A DNA stretch of 64,000 bases. It comes from Stomoxys calcitrans. Taxonomy: Eukaryota; Arthropoda; Insecta; Diptera; Muscidae. Both the position numbers and the translations under genes were made by a program. Positions 1-10,496 of the stretch are shown here, one piece after another. The notes beneath the pieces were generated by a model, which did not search any database, had not been told where the DNA came from, and saw only the letters and a program-made list of their open reading frames with translations. Each line of letters begins with the position of its first letter. Within the stretch, counting starts at the first letter, position 1. The DNA is taken from positions 32,150,546 to 32,214,545 of the forward strand of contig NC_081553.1 of assembly GCF_963082655.1 (NCBI RefSeq), given 5' to 3'.

Positions 1-325
1 ATAAAAGGCGCATTTATTGTCCAATGTCGTCGAAATTTGGGACAGTGAGTTGTGTTGGACCCTTCAACATTCTTTTGCTATAAGACCCAGTTCGGTTTAG
101 ATTTGAATATAACTGCCATATAGAATGATCCTTCGATTTAAGGTCTTGCGCCCATAAATGGTGAATTTTTTGTAAGATTTTTCCAAAAATTGAGATAGTG
201 AGTTGTGTTTGGCCCATCGACATCCTTCTTCATAGCTATCATATAGACCGATCTCTCGATTAAAGGCTTTGGGCCCATAAAGGTGCATTTATTGTCCGAT
301 GTCGTCGAAATTTGGGACAGTGAGT
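1..325. repeat. Fly interspersed repeat, family II units
   Basis: Two to three imperfect copies of a unit of about 150 bp. Each has a 'gggacagtgagttgtgtt' stretch, a 'gccatatagaccgatctctc' stretch and a 'gcccataaaggtgcatttat' stretch. The same unit returns near 1.55, 45.8, 50.6, 56 and 63.7 kb, so it is a dispersed family. It is non-coding; short open frames here follow the repeat and are not genes. The array is cut at about 322-325 by a non-LTR relic. Confidence 0.8.
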
Positions 326-1108
326 TACACGAATGGATCTAAGCTACACGACAGAGTGGGCCTGGGGGACCCAGGGACTGAGATCTGTTTTGGAATACAA
401 TACCATAATACGGACCTGCAGTTGGAGATCCGGGCGATCACGGAATGCCTGAGGTGGTGTGGTACTAACACAAGGACGTCGAGTATGAACATCTTTACAG
501 TAAAATGGTCATAAGGGCAATAACAACCAGGACGCATAGATCACGAACAGTCTTGCAGTGTAAGAAGGAGATTAACGCCTTCTCTGAGGATGGTGCCGGG
601 CCATAGCGGAGTAACTGGGTATGAGAAAGCAGGATATTTGGCAGTAAAGTCCAGAGAAATGCTGTCAATAAACTTGACTAACCCGAAGCCTTTCTGGTTG
701 ACGCAGTCCGAGTTAAGGGCGTGGTCTTCCAATGCGCATGTAACCCTGTGGAACAACGAAACCATGGGTAGGACGGCGAAAATCATATGTGGAGACCCAG
801 ATCGTGAGAAGACGAGGCTATTACTGTAAGGTTGTAAGAAGGAGGTCAGTATAGCTTTCGGTATCACAACGGGACACGTAGGACTACAAGCTCTCTTATG
901 TAAAATCGGTGCGGCTAGTGATAGCATGTGTAGGACATGCGAGGAAGATGATGAGACCTGGGAGCATTTCCTATATCAGTGCCCTGCTTTCGCCGCTAAC
1001 AGATACCGGCACTTTGTTGGGGCCTCAATATCAGACATGAACCATCTCAGGGGCGTGGCATGGAAAACAATTAAGGATTTTGTAAGCAGCACGGTATTCC
1101 TAACTTAG
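322..1108 (+). pseudogene. Non-LTR retrotransposon C-terminus: RNase H and zinc-knuckle (relic)
   Basis: This is the 3' end of ORF2 of a non-LTR element of the jockey/I/LOA type that carries RNase H. Starting near 322, the frame gives YTNGSKLHDRVG, the first RNase H motif. After a frameshift near 510 comes a stretch with AITTRTHRSRTVLQC, then back in the first frame VPGHSGVTGYEKA at about 593. It ends with a Cys/His tail, CRTCEEDDETWEHF (926-967), and stops at 1106-1108. The upstream endonuclease and RT are missing, so the copy is 5' truncated and dead. A second copy of the same tail lies at 9368-9639. The RNase H identification is firm; the clade is inferred. Confidence 0.75.
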
Positions 1109-1305
1109 AGTTTCTTTTTCGAGGTTACTTTTTAGTATTTCGAGCGCACAACAAGCACTAAAGCCCTTTTCTCCAATGACATAATCATGTCAAAGTAATA
1201 CTGAGGGTTTACCCGAAAGTAATAGGTTACTGAATTTTGTTTTGGGTAACTCACCGCACCGCCTTACACAGTTATATGACTTTTTCGCTGGGTAGAAGCT
1301 GCAAT
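1109..1305 (+). other. Probable 3' UTR of the RNase H LINE relic
   Basis: No coding frame. The first part ('agagtttctttttcgaggtt', then 'gagcgcacaacaagc') matches the sequence after the stop in the second copy at 9513-9600, so it is element 3' UTR. The exact end is not marked by a clear poly-A tail. Confidence 0.5.
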
Positions 1306-1307
1306 TA

Positions 1308-1546
1308 TTGGGTTGCCCAAAAAGTAATTGCGGATTTTGCATATAGTCGGCGTTGACAAATTTTTCACAGCTTGTGACTCTGTAATTGCATTCTTTCTTC
1401 TGTCAGTTATCAGCTGTTACTTTTAGCTTGCTTTAGAAAAAAAAGTGTAAAAAAAGATTATTTTTGATTAAAGTTCATTCTAAGTTTTATTAAAAATGCA
1501 TTTACTTTCTTTTAAAAAATCCGCAATTACTTTTTGGGCAACCCAA
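1308..1546 (+). mobile_element. Mariner-derived MITE, copy A
   Basis: 239-bp element with terminal inverted repeats beginning ttgggttgcccaaaaagtaa and ending with the reverse complement. It is flanked by TA on both sides (1306-1307, 1547-1548), the usual mariner target duplication. The inside is non-coding. Its right part matches the 3' end of the mariner transposase relic at 55.6-55.8 kb, so the MITE is an internal deletion of that mariner. Three other copies are in the window. Confidence 0.85.
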
Positions 1547-1548
1547 TA

Positions 1549-2219
1549 TTATCCGATTGGGCCATATAAGCTGATCTCACGACAGCCTTTCATTTTTGCT
1601 AGGCTTGGCAGAAATTTGGTACATAAAGTATACATAAGACCCTCAACTTAGTTGATTTTCCGTAAATTTTTAGCAAAATTCATGGTGGTGGGCCCTAGAG
1701 ATTCGTCCTGACCCGACTTAGTCCGCACTCTTTCTTTAGGAAGTTCAACATTTATTAACTTCCAGCCAACCCTTTTCCCCAAGCTCCCTATTTCTTGACT
1801 TTCTATACCAAAATCCTATTTGGCTTCCATTGTTTGCTACCCTCCTAACCTTTTTCTATTGTATGAAAATATCACATTTTCAAAACAAAGTATAAACAAA
1901 ATTTTCGTTTTTCTCTGCTAGAGGTTTTTCCTTGACGTCTTTGCTTTACGCTCAAGTAGTTCTTCTTCTTCTTCTGTATCTCCTTAAGTGATATAGACTA
2001 TGCATATGAGTTCCTTTAGCCTGCATCCATGTTGCTGCTCTGCACAAACTCAAATACACACACACACACACACACATGTATTCACAAGGAAGAGGACTTT
2101 AACACAGACACTCTCATTTCGTTGTGGTAACGTGTTGAAGTTCAGATAAAACATTGTCGTTTTATGCGTTGCACATACTCGTTGATTGGTTGAGGGGACT
2201 GACAAAAGTTCATCTAAAC
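1549..2219. other. No gene; decayed family II repeat and simple sequence
   Basis: The first 150 bases resemble a decayed family II fly repeat ('gggccatataagctgatctc', then 'tttggtacataaagta'). The rest is AT-rich and pyrimidine-rich with a 'cttcttcttcttct' run near 1960. No supported coding frame. Confidence 0.5.
2056..2076. repeat. CA microsatellite
   Basis: About ten consecutive CA dinucleotides. The minus-strand frame through it (2050-2307) is an artefact of this repeat plus MITE copy B. Confidence 0.9.
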
Positions 2220-2221
2220 TA

Positions 2222-2460
2222 TTAGGTTGCCCAAAAAGTAATTGCGAATTTTTCATATAGTCGGCGTTGACAAATTTTTTCACCGGCTTGCGACTCTGTA
2301 ATTGCATTCTTTCTTCTGTCAGTTATCAGCTGTTACTTTTAGCTTGCTTTAGAAAAAAAGTGTACAAAAAAGTATATTTGATTAAAGTTCATTCTAAGTT
2401 ATATTAAAAATTCATTTACTTTCTTTTAAAAATTCCGCAATTACTTTTTGGGCAACCCGA
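2222..2460 (+). mobile_element. Mariner-derived MITE, copy B
   Basis: 239 bp, the same length and orientation as copy A, with TA on both sides (2220-2221 and 2461-2462). Terminal repeats read ttaggttgcccaaaaagtaa at the left and its near complement at the right. A few substitutions separate it from copy A. Confidence 0.85.
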
Positions 2461-2620
2461 TATTTAGAAGGGATGTGTTCTACGGCGAAAGTAAATTCTA
2501 TAATATAATGGTTGCGGACCTCAGTTTAGACTAAACTATATAAAGAGTGGCTAATTGGTGGAATTCGATTAAAATGGATACTCGGATAGGCGTCACATTT
2601 GGCATGAGCCTTAACATTCA

Positions 2621-3870
2621 TCAACTTAATGTAGTAAAATGTTTCCCATGTCTGGTTTTAATTGTTGCCGAGTTACAGAGCAATTGCAGATCGTTAGGAA
2701 GTGAGTTCCAAAAACGTACAGCGAATATGAACATGTGCCATTCAGAAAAAATTTGGGAATGATTTTTTTTATCTCTAATAGATCTGGCAAAATCAATGAA
2801 TCCTTACAGATATTGTGGTGCCTGCGTGTAGATCAGTTTGTGCAGGAAAGCAAGCGAACTCAAGAACAACAAATGCTGTAAAGAGACGCCATACAGGGAT
2901 AAAGAGTATTCAGAGATGGAGTCGCGTCGTCTTTAGCCAAATACATAACGAGTAACGTTATTAAAAAAGGTGTTCAGCTTGCGTCTACTTATCGAGTAGC
3001 AATTAGAAAACAACTCACAGCCTTAGAGAATACCAGAGACAAGATAAGTCTTTGCCAAGAGAGACCTTACCCGCAGTGGAGTAACCGACTGAGAGGCCCA
3101 GAGAGCACCCAATTTTGAATATTTCTGACCAACGACAGAGTCGGATATGATTACTCCAAGTCAGAGTGCTATTAGTAACCACGCCCAAGTTCTTCGCGTG
3201 AGGAACGATTTCCAATTTATCGTCGTCATCACATGAAAAACGAGATAACCTGTTTCTGATATCAACACACACGTGGACTTTAAAGGGTTGAGACACAGGC
3301 CATTGGCCACGTGCTGACTCTTGACAGATCATGATTAAGCAGACGTAAGTTTTCAGCAATCTCATCCCTCGGACTGCCGATATATATCTGTACATCGTCA
3401 GCGTACATATGTAACTCAAAATAAGACAATTGACTCGCCAAGTCATTACTGTACAATGAAAAGAGAAGAGGACCCAGAATTGAATCCTGAGGAATACCTT
3501 TTAAAACAAGCAGAGGCGACAATACAGAAGACTTATAACTGATGGACTGAGTGCGGTGTGACAGGTACGACAAAATAAGACAAACAGACGTAGAAGAAAA
3601 ATTGCAAAGATGTCTCAACATATCACATAACAAGGAATGATCCACATTGTCAAATGCCTTAGAATGATCAAGAAGAACAAGGAGATTTATCTTGTCACTC
3701 TCCAAATTGACCCTGATCCTCTCAGTGACCTCTGCCAAAGCAGTTATGCAGCATTGGTTAGGACGAAACCAGGACTGTCTCACATATAACAAAGAGTTCT
3801 CGTTGACAAAAGATGACATTTGCAAATACAGCAATTTTTGGTCTACAATCAGTTAATCCAGAGAAGGCTT
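2621..3870 (-). pseudogene. Non-LTR retrotransposon reverse transcriptase (relic)
   Basis: Read on the minus strand from about 3870. The upper frame (to about 3280) shows the classic non-LTR RT blocks in order: an SWFRPNQCC block, LLDHSKAFDNVDH, GIPQDSILGPLLFSLYSNDL, then the catalytic MYADDVQIY. A frameshift near 3300-3440 leads to a second frame with the thumb region (KNLGVVTNSTLTWSNHI). After further breaks, the extreme C-terminus FAVRFWNSLPNDLQ is visible and ends in a stop at 2621-2623. The endonuclease half is absent. It copied an RNA by target-primed reverse transcription when alive and is now dead. CR1/jockey-type by motif style; exact clade not determinable here. Confidence 0.8.
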
Positions 3871-4437
3871 AAATCTGCTTACCTACGAGCAAGATGAAGG
3901 TGGGTCAGTCCAAGGCGCCATGTTTCCTCCATCGTACGATTTCGATAACCGACAACTTCAACTATTGGGTGAGATCTTGTATAGGTAACTGAACTGAAAG
4001 TGTGACATCCAGTAGCTTATTGAGAAAGATGTGAGATTTTCAGCTCCAAAGAGGGCTTGACTCCGAAGATAGTCCCCTGGCTGTACAGGAGAGTGATTAG
4101 ATCTATATTAAGCTACACCACGATAATATCGTGGATTGCGATGAAGAGAAAGTGCAAAATGAGGATATTACAGACGGTTTAGAGAACGTACTCCCGTATT
4201 GTAATCATCAGAACATAAGTTCTTCTTGTACGGGTACCAATAAGAAATTTAGCTTGCTTATGCTGAGAGTTGTAAATCGAAGATGTATTAAAACTGTTGA
4301 TGTTGATGCCCGAAAAAAACCATACAAATCTGTCTTTAGTGGGATATTGCTCATGAGCCCAGAAAAATCATATCTATAAAAAATTTTAAGCTAATTCGAC
4401 CAAAAATGGGATTTTTGTGTTTGGGCCGACATACAAG
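3871..4437. other. No supported gene
   Basis: Contains an 82-codon plus-strand frame (4131-4379) with no domain I recognise, no low-divergence second copy and no clear start context. I see no repeat signature. It may be unique host sequence or an old unrecognised element. Confidence 0.4.
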
Positions 4438-4451
4438 TTATAGGGGCAGAC
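4438..4451 (+). repeat. Left 14-bp direct repeat (probable target-site duplication)
   Basis: The sequence ttataggggcagac is identical to 7738-7751. The pair brackets the CR1/jockey-like element, as expected for target-primed insertion. Confidence 0.65.
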
Positions 4452-4918
4452 AGACAACTTGTTTGTATGCCATCTGTGCTGTGCGGACGTATTTTTCAAT
4501 CGCTCTATTAAAAGTTAAAAGTTTTTAACATTTTTGCAACCGATAAGTTGTAAATCCTCATCTATTGTATCTGCCTTAAACAGTGTACCGGTATTGAGGT
4601 GTCTTCGAATATCTGCAGTTTTTGGGGCAGCTTTTATAGGAAATTGATATTTGAACCTTGTGCCAACTACCATCCTCCTTTGTGTCTGTGCCTTAATATA
4701 AGCTTTAAAATCACACATTTATATGCCGGCAAGTAGTTCTTGTACAAGCTAAGCTTTTCTTTGCAAGGATTTCTTGGTTTGATACATCCCTGTAAATTTG
4801 GTTGTTTTACTTGCTACTAGAAATAAATTGTGAAACAACGAGAACGCGATATTAAAACTAAACTTTTACTTTAAAAGAAAATCCCAGCAGCCACAGAACC
4901 TAGAACTTAAAAGTTAAT

Positions 4919-5081
4919 TGCTCTAAGATCAACTGCAAAAATCCCGATTCCTATGTTTCGATGATGTCTTGTTGGCTATGTTTGGATTAATATAACGTAA
5001 AATGTGTCGGATTAGCTGCAAGCGTTGCCGATAATTTAAGGGAGGATAAAGGTTTACGCTGGTGCTGCACCAAATGAAGAA
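4919..5081 (+). pseudogene. ORF1 PHD-like zinc finger of the CR1/jockey-like element
   Basis: One frame reads Cys-rich blocks CSKINC, then SCWLCLD, a stop, YNVKCVGL, VADNLREDKGLRWCC and a final TK before a stop where a Cys is expected. The order (C-x2-C, KC-x2-hydrophobic, GLxWxC) is that of the PHD-like finger in ORF1 proteins of CR1-group insect elements. Two stops inside the finger disable it. Too short and broken to be a host PHD gene; its place just upstream of the endonuclease remnant supports ORF1. Confidence 0.55.
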
Positions 5082-5278
5082 TATTGGATATCGAATTTTA
5101 CACGTTTTTCAAAAAAAAAAACCCTTCCGAGTTACACAATATAAGCATTGAATTCAACGCCTTGATGAATAGATTTGTAAAAAGAAATATTTGATAAAAC
5201 GTCTTATTTAGATCAGTTCCTTGAATCTGCATCTGACTCACTTCGCCAAAGGAAAAAGCTGATTTTAATCTGCTGTGG

Positions 5279-7583
5279 ATGGAGATTCCTAATATTAATG
5301 ATTTGGTACCCACTGAAATGAATGAGAATACTGAAAAATGTATTGGTCCGTTAATAAGTTTTGGTCTGTCGCAAATAAAAAAGGTCTACAACTCATGTGG
5401 AAGACTCCTTGACCTCATATTCGTAAGTCATCCCCGCGATATATTGCTTTTTTTCCTTTTAACCCCATTACCCATCCAGCGGATAAATAATCCAACTATA
5501 AACCTTCAGATCCCTTTATCGTTCCTTTCTACATGCCATAGGAAATCATATCAAAATAAGTCTGTATATTGCTTCGCAAAGACAGATTAAGTTAAATTGA
5601 ATTCACTTCTGAGTTCAATGGACTGGAATACTCTCCATTCAATGAATTCTTTAGATGAAATGCTATAAATGTTCTATAGTACTCTAAGATACTATGTATC
5701 AGAAACTGTTCCAAAGAAAGTACCCTTTACGAATGTTGGTCCTCCATGGAATACTCCAGCGTTGGCGAAATTGAAGAACAGAAAGAATAAACTATATAGA
5801 AAATTCCAAAGAAGTGGTTCAAATTTTGATTATACGAATTATTCAGTAGCAAGGTCGAACTACACGATTATGAATAAACAACTGTATCGCAAGTACATAA
5901 CAAAGATGAAGAATGAGATGATGTCGAACTCTAAATCCTTTTATGGTTTTATTAACAATAAACGTCGATGTAATGGTTTCCCAAAGGGTTTTCAAATCGG
6001 ACAAATTGCAGCGTATGATGATATTGGAATCTAAAATTTGTTTGAACCACTCGTCATTATTTTGAAACCACTTATTCTCCAAACCGCACGAGGACACTTT
6101 TCGATATCCCTACCCGATTTCTGAATTGTCACCTATAAACATAAAGTCAATAGTTTTGATATTTCTACCTTGGTGGAAAACTTAAGATGCCTCAAAAGTA
6201 TGACAGCTCCTGGGCCAGATGGAATCCCAGCATGCATACATTGTGCGGAAAATCTCGCTCTTCCTCTTTGCAAACGCTTCAACAAATCTTTATATTCTGT
6301 GTATTTTCCTGAAATGTGGAAGGAGTTTTACATTGTTCCTTTATTTAAGTTGGGCAGGAGAACTGACGTTTCCAATTATAGAGGTATAGCGAAGCTTAAT
6401 GCTATACCAAAATTATTGGAGAAACTTGTAACCGATTCAGTATCATTCCAAACATTGTCTATTTTTCAGCATGGTTTTCGAAAATTTCGCTCGACATTAA
6501 CGAAAATTTTTGAGCTCACTATGGTTGTGAACGTTAGATGTAGAAAGTAATATCAGACAGACTGTATTTATACTGATTTCAGTAAGATATTCTATAAGAT
6601 AAATCATAGATTGTTATTGATCATGTTGCATTACATGGGTTTCGGTACTTAGTTATTAAATTGGATAAAGTCGTACCTTATTGGCAGATCACAAATGGTG
6701 AAATTTGTTAATGCAGTTTCTAATAAAATTGATATGACTTCTGGGGTTCAACCAGGGAGCCATCTTGGTCCTGTACTTTTTACTTTGTTCATTAATAACT
6801 TGCCGAATGTAGTACGCCACTCTAAAGTACTTATTTTGCAGTAGTTTTCAAAACATTTCTGTCGTATACTGCAATCTGATTTTAACAGTTTTTTTGACTC
6901 GCTCAAAAATAATCTACTGGAACTAACCAAATAAAAAATGTAAGCATATTATCTTTTTTAGACTAGGTAGTATACAATCAAGTTATTATTTTGATGGCCT
7001 CCTAATTGAATCCGTCTCATCTATGACTATGGATCACCGACTAGACTTCCGCGAGCATATTTCTGTAATAACTAACAATGCATATAAAAGCCTAGGCTTT
7101 ATAAAACGCTGGAGTAAAGAATTCTTAGATCCAATAGTTACTAAGCAGTTGTATATTTCTTTTGTGCGTTGTATCTTAGAGCACGGTTCTGTAATATGGG
7201 ACCAAGTTTACCTTATTCAATCCAATACAATCGAATCGGTAAAGAAACAATTTTTATTATTTTGTCTCAGGAATCGTGACTGAAACCAGCAAGATTTGCC
7301 TAGATACAATTAAAGATTGAATTTAATTAAATTACCAACTCTGAAAAGTCGTCGCGTTATGCTGAATGTAACTTATCTAATGAACATTATTCATGGTAAA
7401 ATATTATCAGATTTTATTTTAGACAGACTTTATATAAATGTTCCAATCAGACCAACTTGTCATTATCAACTACTTCAAAAAAATTATTATACAACCAATT
7501 ATGCTAATAATGACCCCTTGCCCCGCCTCTTCTTTGAATTCAACAAATTTTATAATCTAATTGATCTATCAGAAAGTCAATAA
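5279..7583 (+). pseudogene. ORF2 (endonuclease end, reverse transcriptase) of the CR1/jockey-like element
   Basis: The first frame (5279-5590) has FGLSQIKKVYNSCGRLLDL followed by IFVS, the end of an AP-type endonuclease. 5669-6034 is the linker (FTNVGPPWNTPALAKLK). 6170-6550 begins the RT with SMTAPGPDGIPACIH and SNYRGIAKLNAIPKLLEKLV. The next part is broken, showing SGVQPGSHLGPVLFTLFINN near 6740-6800. The block that should carry the catalytic YxDD is missing or deleted around 6840. 7023-7283 and 7317-7583 carry the thumb and C-terminal parts (DHRLDFREHI; YISFVRCILEHGSVIW). Multiple stops and at least four frame changes. Confidence 0.75.
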
Positions 7584-7737
7584 AAAGGAAGTTAATTTTA
7601 TACTTGAATCATATTTAGTATTTAAACCTTTATATTCTTAAAAGCTCATATATATGCATATATTTTTTTGTACATATATATTAATTTAGTCTGTAAGGAT
7701 TTTGTAATCTATAGACTTTAGACAAATAAAAATAAAC

Positions 7738-7751
7738 TTATAGGGGCAGAC
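7738..7751 (+). repeat. Right 14-bp direct repeat (probable target-site duplication)
   Basis: Identical to 4438-4451 and directly after the A-rich end of the element. Confidence 0.65.
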
Positions 7752-8560
7752 CTGATTACATCGAATTAGGAAAGGATCGGTATACTTAACCACAGAAATA
7801 TATCTTCTTCTTTGGGGTGTTACAAACAAATCCATTCCGTTATAATACTCTGTACTACAGCATTGTAGGAAGGTATGAAAAACTATGTAGAGTTATTGGT
7901 AGTTTCGTTTGTACAAAGATAAGTTACGGAAAAATAAAACACCTACACCTCGTTTGTTCAAATTTTTTATTCATATATAACATGAACTTAACTAGAATTT
8001 CTACATACGAATCTTTTTATTATATTTATTACAAATCTTAATATAGATTTCTTACTTTCAAATAGTATATACAATGTAAAATTTATTTAATAATACAAAT
8101 ATAAGTAAGTGTTTTAGGTACCTAGGTGTTCTATGAAACTTAAATAAGTACAGTTACAATATTTATCAATTTTAAATAGTATTAAAGTTTTTTTTTATAA
8201 TTCACATTTATTTAGAATAAATCTAACAATTGAGTGCGTAGATTTGCTCATATTTGATTTGATGTTACTGTTTACTCTGTACGATAGTTTTAGGAAAGGT
8301 CAAAAAATTATATAAACATATACCTATATACCTACAAAAGGAAGTTCATTACAACAACTTATTATGAAATGCATGCGTTTACTGATAAAGAAGTAGCGGA
8401 TGATAAGAATGTTTGTTTCTAGGTCATCTTATATGGTACATCATCTATGCGATGCACCAAGCTTTTTTGGGTTTATAAATACCCTGGTCTGTATATGGCA
8501 ATCTATAGATATTAAGTATTGTATAGTTTAAGCATGTCTGATTTTGTATTGGCTGATAAG
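7752..8560. other. AT-rich DNA without a supported gene
   Basis: Very AT-rich. A 74-codon plus frame at 7817-8041 is low complexity (Tyr, Ser, Ile rich) with no domain and is best ignored. Confidence 0.5.
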
Positions 8561-8951
8561 GTATGTGTTTATGAAACAATAAATTAGTTCATTACCAACC
8601 ATCAAGACGTTTCTTCTTACTCTGGCGTGTTATTCGATGCACAACAAGAGACCTCGACATGATAGGGCCTTATTGTGATTACTTTAGTGACATGGCAATT
8701 TAAAAGTGATGTGGACGTAATAGTCACATGACCGAGACATGTGTTAAGTAAATGTATGATAAACGTAATAGGTAGTGATCTGATGTGTAGGGCCATTATA
8801 GCGATTTTAAATCGTGTGGTAGAAACTCGTTGTACAGTTCTGCATATTAGTTTAAGGATAGTTTAATAGAGCATAATCATCTTCTCTGTAGATAGTTAGT
8901 ATTGAACGGCTTGTGGGAGTTTATGTATGTATTAGGTGTTAAGATAAGTGA
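8561..8951 (+). repeat. Probable LTR remnants
   Basis: 8570-8640 looks like the end of an LTR: an 'aataaa' signal at 8578 followed by a T/C-rich stretch of about 60 bases. 8915-8945 ('tatgtatgtattaggtgtta') matches the E3 LTR. The stretch between is not assignable. Confidence 0.4.
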
Positions 8952-9186
8952 ATAGTTTTTTAAAAATTATATTCTTAGCTCACACATAGGCGGTTTAGTT
9001 GTTATCAATGCTTAGGACATAAAATGTTTAATGATATGCCCAGCGGCATTTAGCCTAAAATAGTCTAGTCTTATGAGTTACCACATGTGGCGTTTGGTGA
9101 TGTTTGGCCGCATGGTGTGTGTACATTAGAATATTTACATTAGAAGAAAATATTGTATTTCTAAGTGCATTAGTTTAGGGTGATAT
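8952..9186 (+). repeat. Old LTR fragment of the E1 family
   Basis: Matches the E1 LTR from its 'attcttaggtcacacac' region onward. Shared landmarks are 'acataaaatgtttaat', 'cacatgtggcgtttggtgat' and 'tttggccgcatggtgtg'. Much more diverged than the two E1 LTRs are from each other, so it is an older insertion. Both LTR ends are missing. Confidence 0.75.
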
Positions 9187-9239
9187 TATTATTATATTTA
9201 ATATATATTATAAAATATATTAATATGTTTATTATTTAT
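9187..9239. repeat. AT simple sequence
   Basis: Tract of 'tattattatt' and 'atatatta' between two LTR fragments. Confidence 0.7.
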
Positions 9240-9797
9240 TATACCAAGAGATAGGGAATTTCTATGATAAACTTTGAAATCATAACATGAGTTGGGACAT
9301 CAATGTAGAAACAATGAAATGTATTCTTTATCTTTAAGTGATTTTCTAACCCTTAAGAGTATGTGTTGAGCATTTCCTTTGTCATTGTCCGGCTTTCGCG
9401 GCTAGCAGATACCCGCACTTAGGTAGAGACACAATACCAGACATAATCCAACTTAGGGGAATGGTATTGAAAACAATTAAAAATTTTTTAAGTAGCACGG
9501 AACTCCTAACTTAAAATTTTCTTTTTAGAGGTTACTTTAAAGTTTTTAGAGTGCACAGCAAGCCCATTACTGGCTTAGGTGTATGTCCATAGTGGCATGG
9601 GGCGTATTAAAATCTGCACCCTCTTTTCAACCTAACCTGAGAGTATGTGTTTCAACTAATTGAGGTAGCTAGTTCACTATGTGAATATCCTGTGGATGGA
9701 AATACGATCAATGTGTGTTGTATTTGTTGTCCTTAGATATTTAAGATTGTACAGTTTGTAGAAGTCTAAGTATGTATTAGGTGTTATACTCCTACAA
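9240..9797 (+). repeat. Old LTR fragment of the E3 family, split by a LINE tail
   Basis: From 'ccaagagatagggaatttct' (about 9244) to 9356, and again from 9640, the sequence follows the E3 LTR: 'aggtagctagttcactatgt', 'aatatcctgtggatggaaat' and 'tgtatttgttgtccttagat' are shared. The gap is a LINE insertion at 9368-9639. The right end runs into a large palindrome. Confidence 0.8.
9368..9639 (+). mobile_element. 5'-truncated LINE tail inserted in the LTR
   Basis: Begins with the frame EHFLCHCPAFAASRY... and ends coding with SSTELLT and a stop, the same C-terminus as the relic at 322-1108. It then continues into the shared 3' UTR. It is bounded by the 12-bp direct repeat agagtatgtgtt at 9356-9367 and 9640-9651, a clean target-site duplication. 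Only 272 bp were copied, a typical extreme 5' truncation. Confidence 0.85.
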
Positions 9798-9854
9798 ACT
9801 GTACAATCTTAAATATCTAAGGACAACAAATACAACACACATTGATCGTATTTC
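9699..9854. repeat. Perfect inverted repeat, 63-bp arms, 30-bp loop
   Basis: Left arm 9699-9761 and right arm 9792-9854 are exact reverse complements by eye. The left arm is normal E3-type LTR sequence; the right arm is an inverted copy of it. Confidence 0.9.
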
Positions 9855-9870
9855 GTTTATTCTCTAAAAA

Positions 9871-10311
9871 TGTAACGTAAAATAAATCTATGAGTCAGTG
9901 GTATTTTATGAATTGGGACGGCAGACATTGATGCATCGAGCAGACACAGATTATCAGGGCAATTAAAATTGAGTTGTGATAAGAAAGTAAAAACTGTGGA
10001 ATGGAATTTTCCACTCATTTTAAGACCTTGATAATGTTATCAGATGTTTGTTTAGGACTATGGCTAGGCTGACGCTATCTAATGTTTGTTTAGGATCGTG
10101 GCTTATGGGTCTGCTGTTGTAGAATATTTGGTTATGTTTCGTGGGGTATTCCGATTGGTCAGCTTAGGTTTATGATTGAAAGAGAAAAAGAGCTAGTTTA
10201 AGTTATATAGTTGTCTTTTTTTACTTAGGATAAGAATTATTGTAGTTTATAAATTTTCAAAAAATATTCAGTTATGAAATGAAGACTGAAGTTGAATAGT
10301 TCGGAACTAAA
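9871..10311 (+). repeat. Dispersed LTR-like repeat R, copy 1
   Basis: Collinear with 45326-45737 (copy 2): shared blocks include 'gatgcatcgagcaga', 'gaatggaattttccactcat' and 'gtagaatatttggttatgtt'. Both copies start near tgtaac and end soon after 'aatagttcgg'. Copy 2 has an AATAAA about 50 bases before its end, as in an LTR. Probably a solo LTR of a further BEL-type family. Target duplications are not seen, so the class is inferred. Confidence 0.6.
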
Positions 10312-10315
10312 CGGC

Positions 10316-10496
10316 AACAAATTTTGCAGGATCATCAACTGTTTCAAGCACAGACTTTACATAATTATTTTAATATGCCATCAACTTCGAGAGCTTATCT
10401 AAAACAACATCATAAACAACAAGTTGAGCAAAAACAACAAGTTCATTTTCAACACGTAAGCAACAGGCTAGGATTAGCGTGTTGAATTAGCAATAT
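10316..10496 (+). pseudogene. Old diverged copy of the polyglutamine region of the polymerase element
   Basis: One frame gives short Gln-rich text with NMPSTSRAYLKQ, parallel to NVPSTSRAALQQ in the array units at 12340 and 15710. It is more diverged than the array units are from each other, and its flanks differ. It is therefore a remnant of an earlier copy, not part of the tandem array. Confidence 0.55.

Larger units (their letters stand above)
4452..7737 (+). mobile_element. CR1/jockey-like non-LTR retrotransposon, internally deleted
   Basis: About 3.3 kb between two 14-bp direct repeats. It holds, in order, an ORF1 zinc-finger remnant (4919-5081), a remnant of the ORF2 endonuclease end (about 5230-5430), a linker and RT (5669-6930), and the post-RT region to a stop at 7583. 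The 3' end is A-rich (aaataaaaataaac). Complete elements of this kind are usually longer, so much of ORF1 and of the endonuclease is gone. Several stops and frameshifts show it is dead. Confidence 0.7.

Noticed and set aside
4131..4379. 82-codon plus-strand frame
   Set aside because: No domain, no paralogue in the window and ordinary composition; not enough to call a gene.
4515..4718. 67-codon minus-strand frame inside the CR1/jockey-like element
   Set aside because: Opposite to the element's coding strand and without recognisable motifs; probably chance.
9699..9854. Rho-independent-type terminator or bacterial attachment site
   Set aside because: The context is fly LTR sequence; the palindrome is far too long and not followed by a T run.
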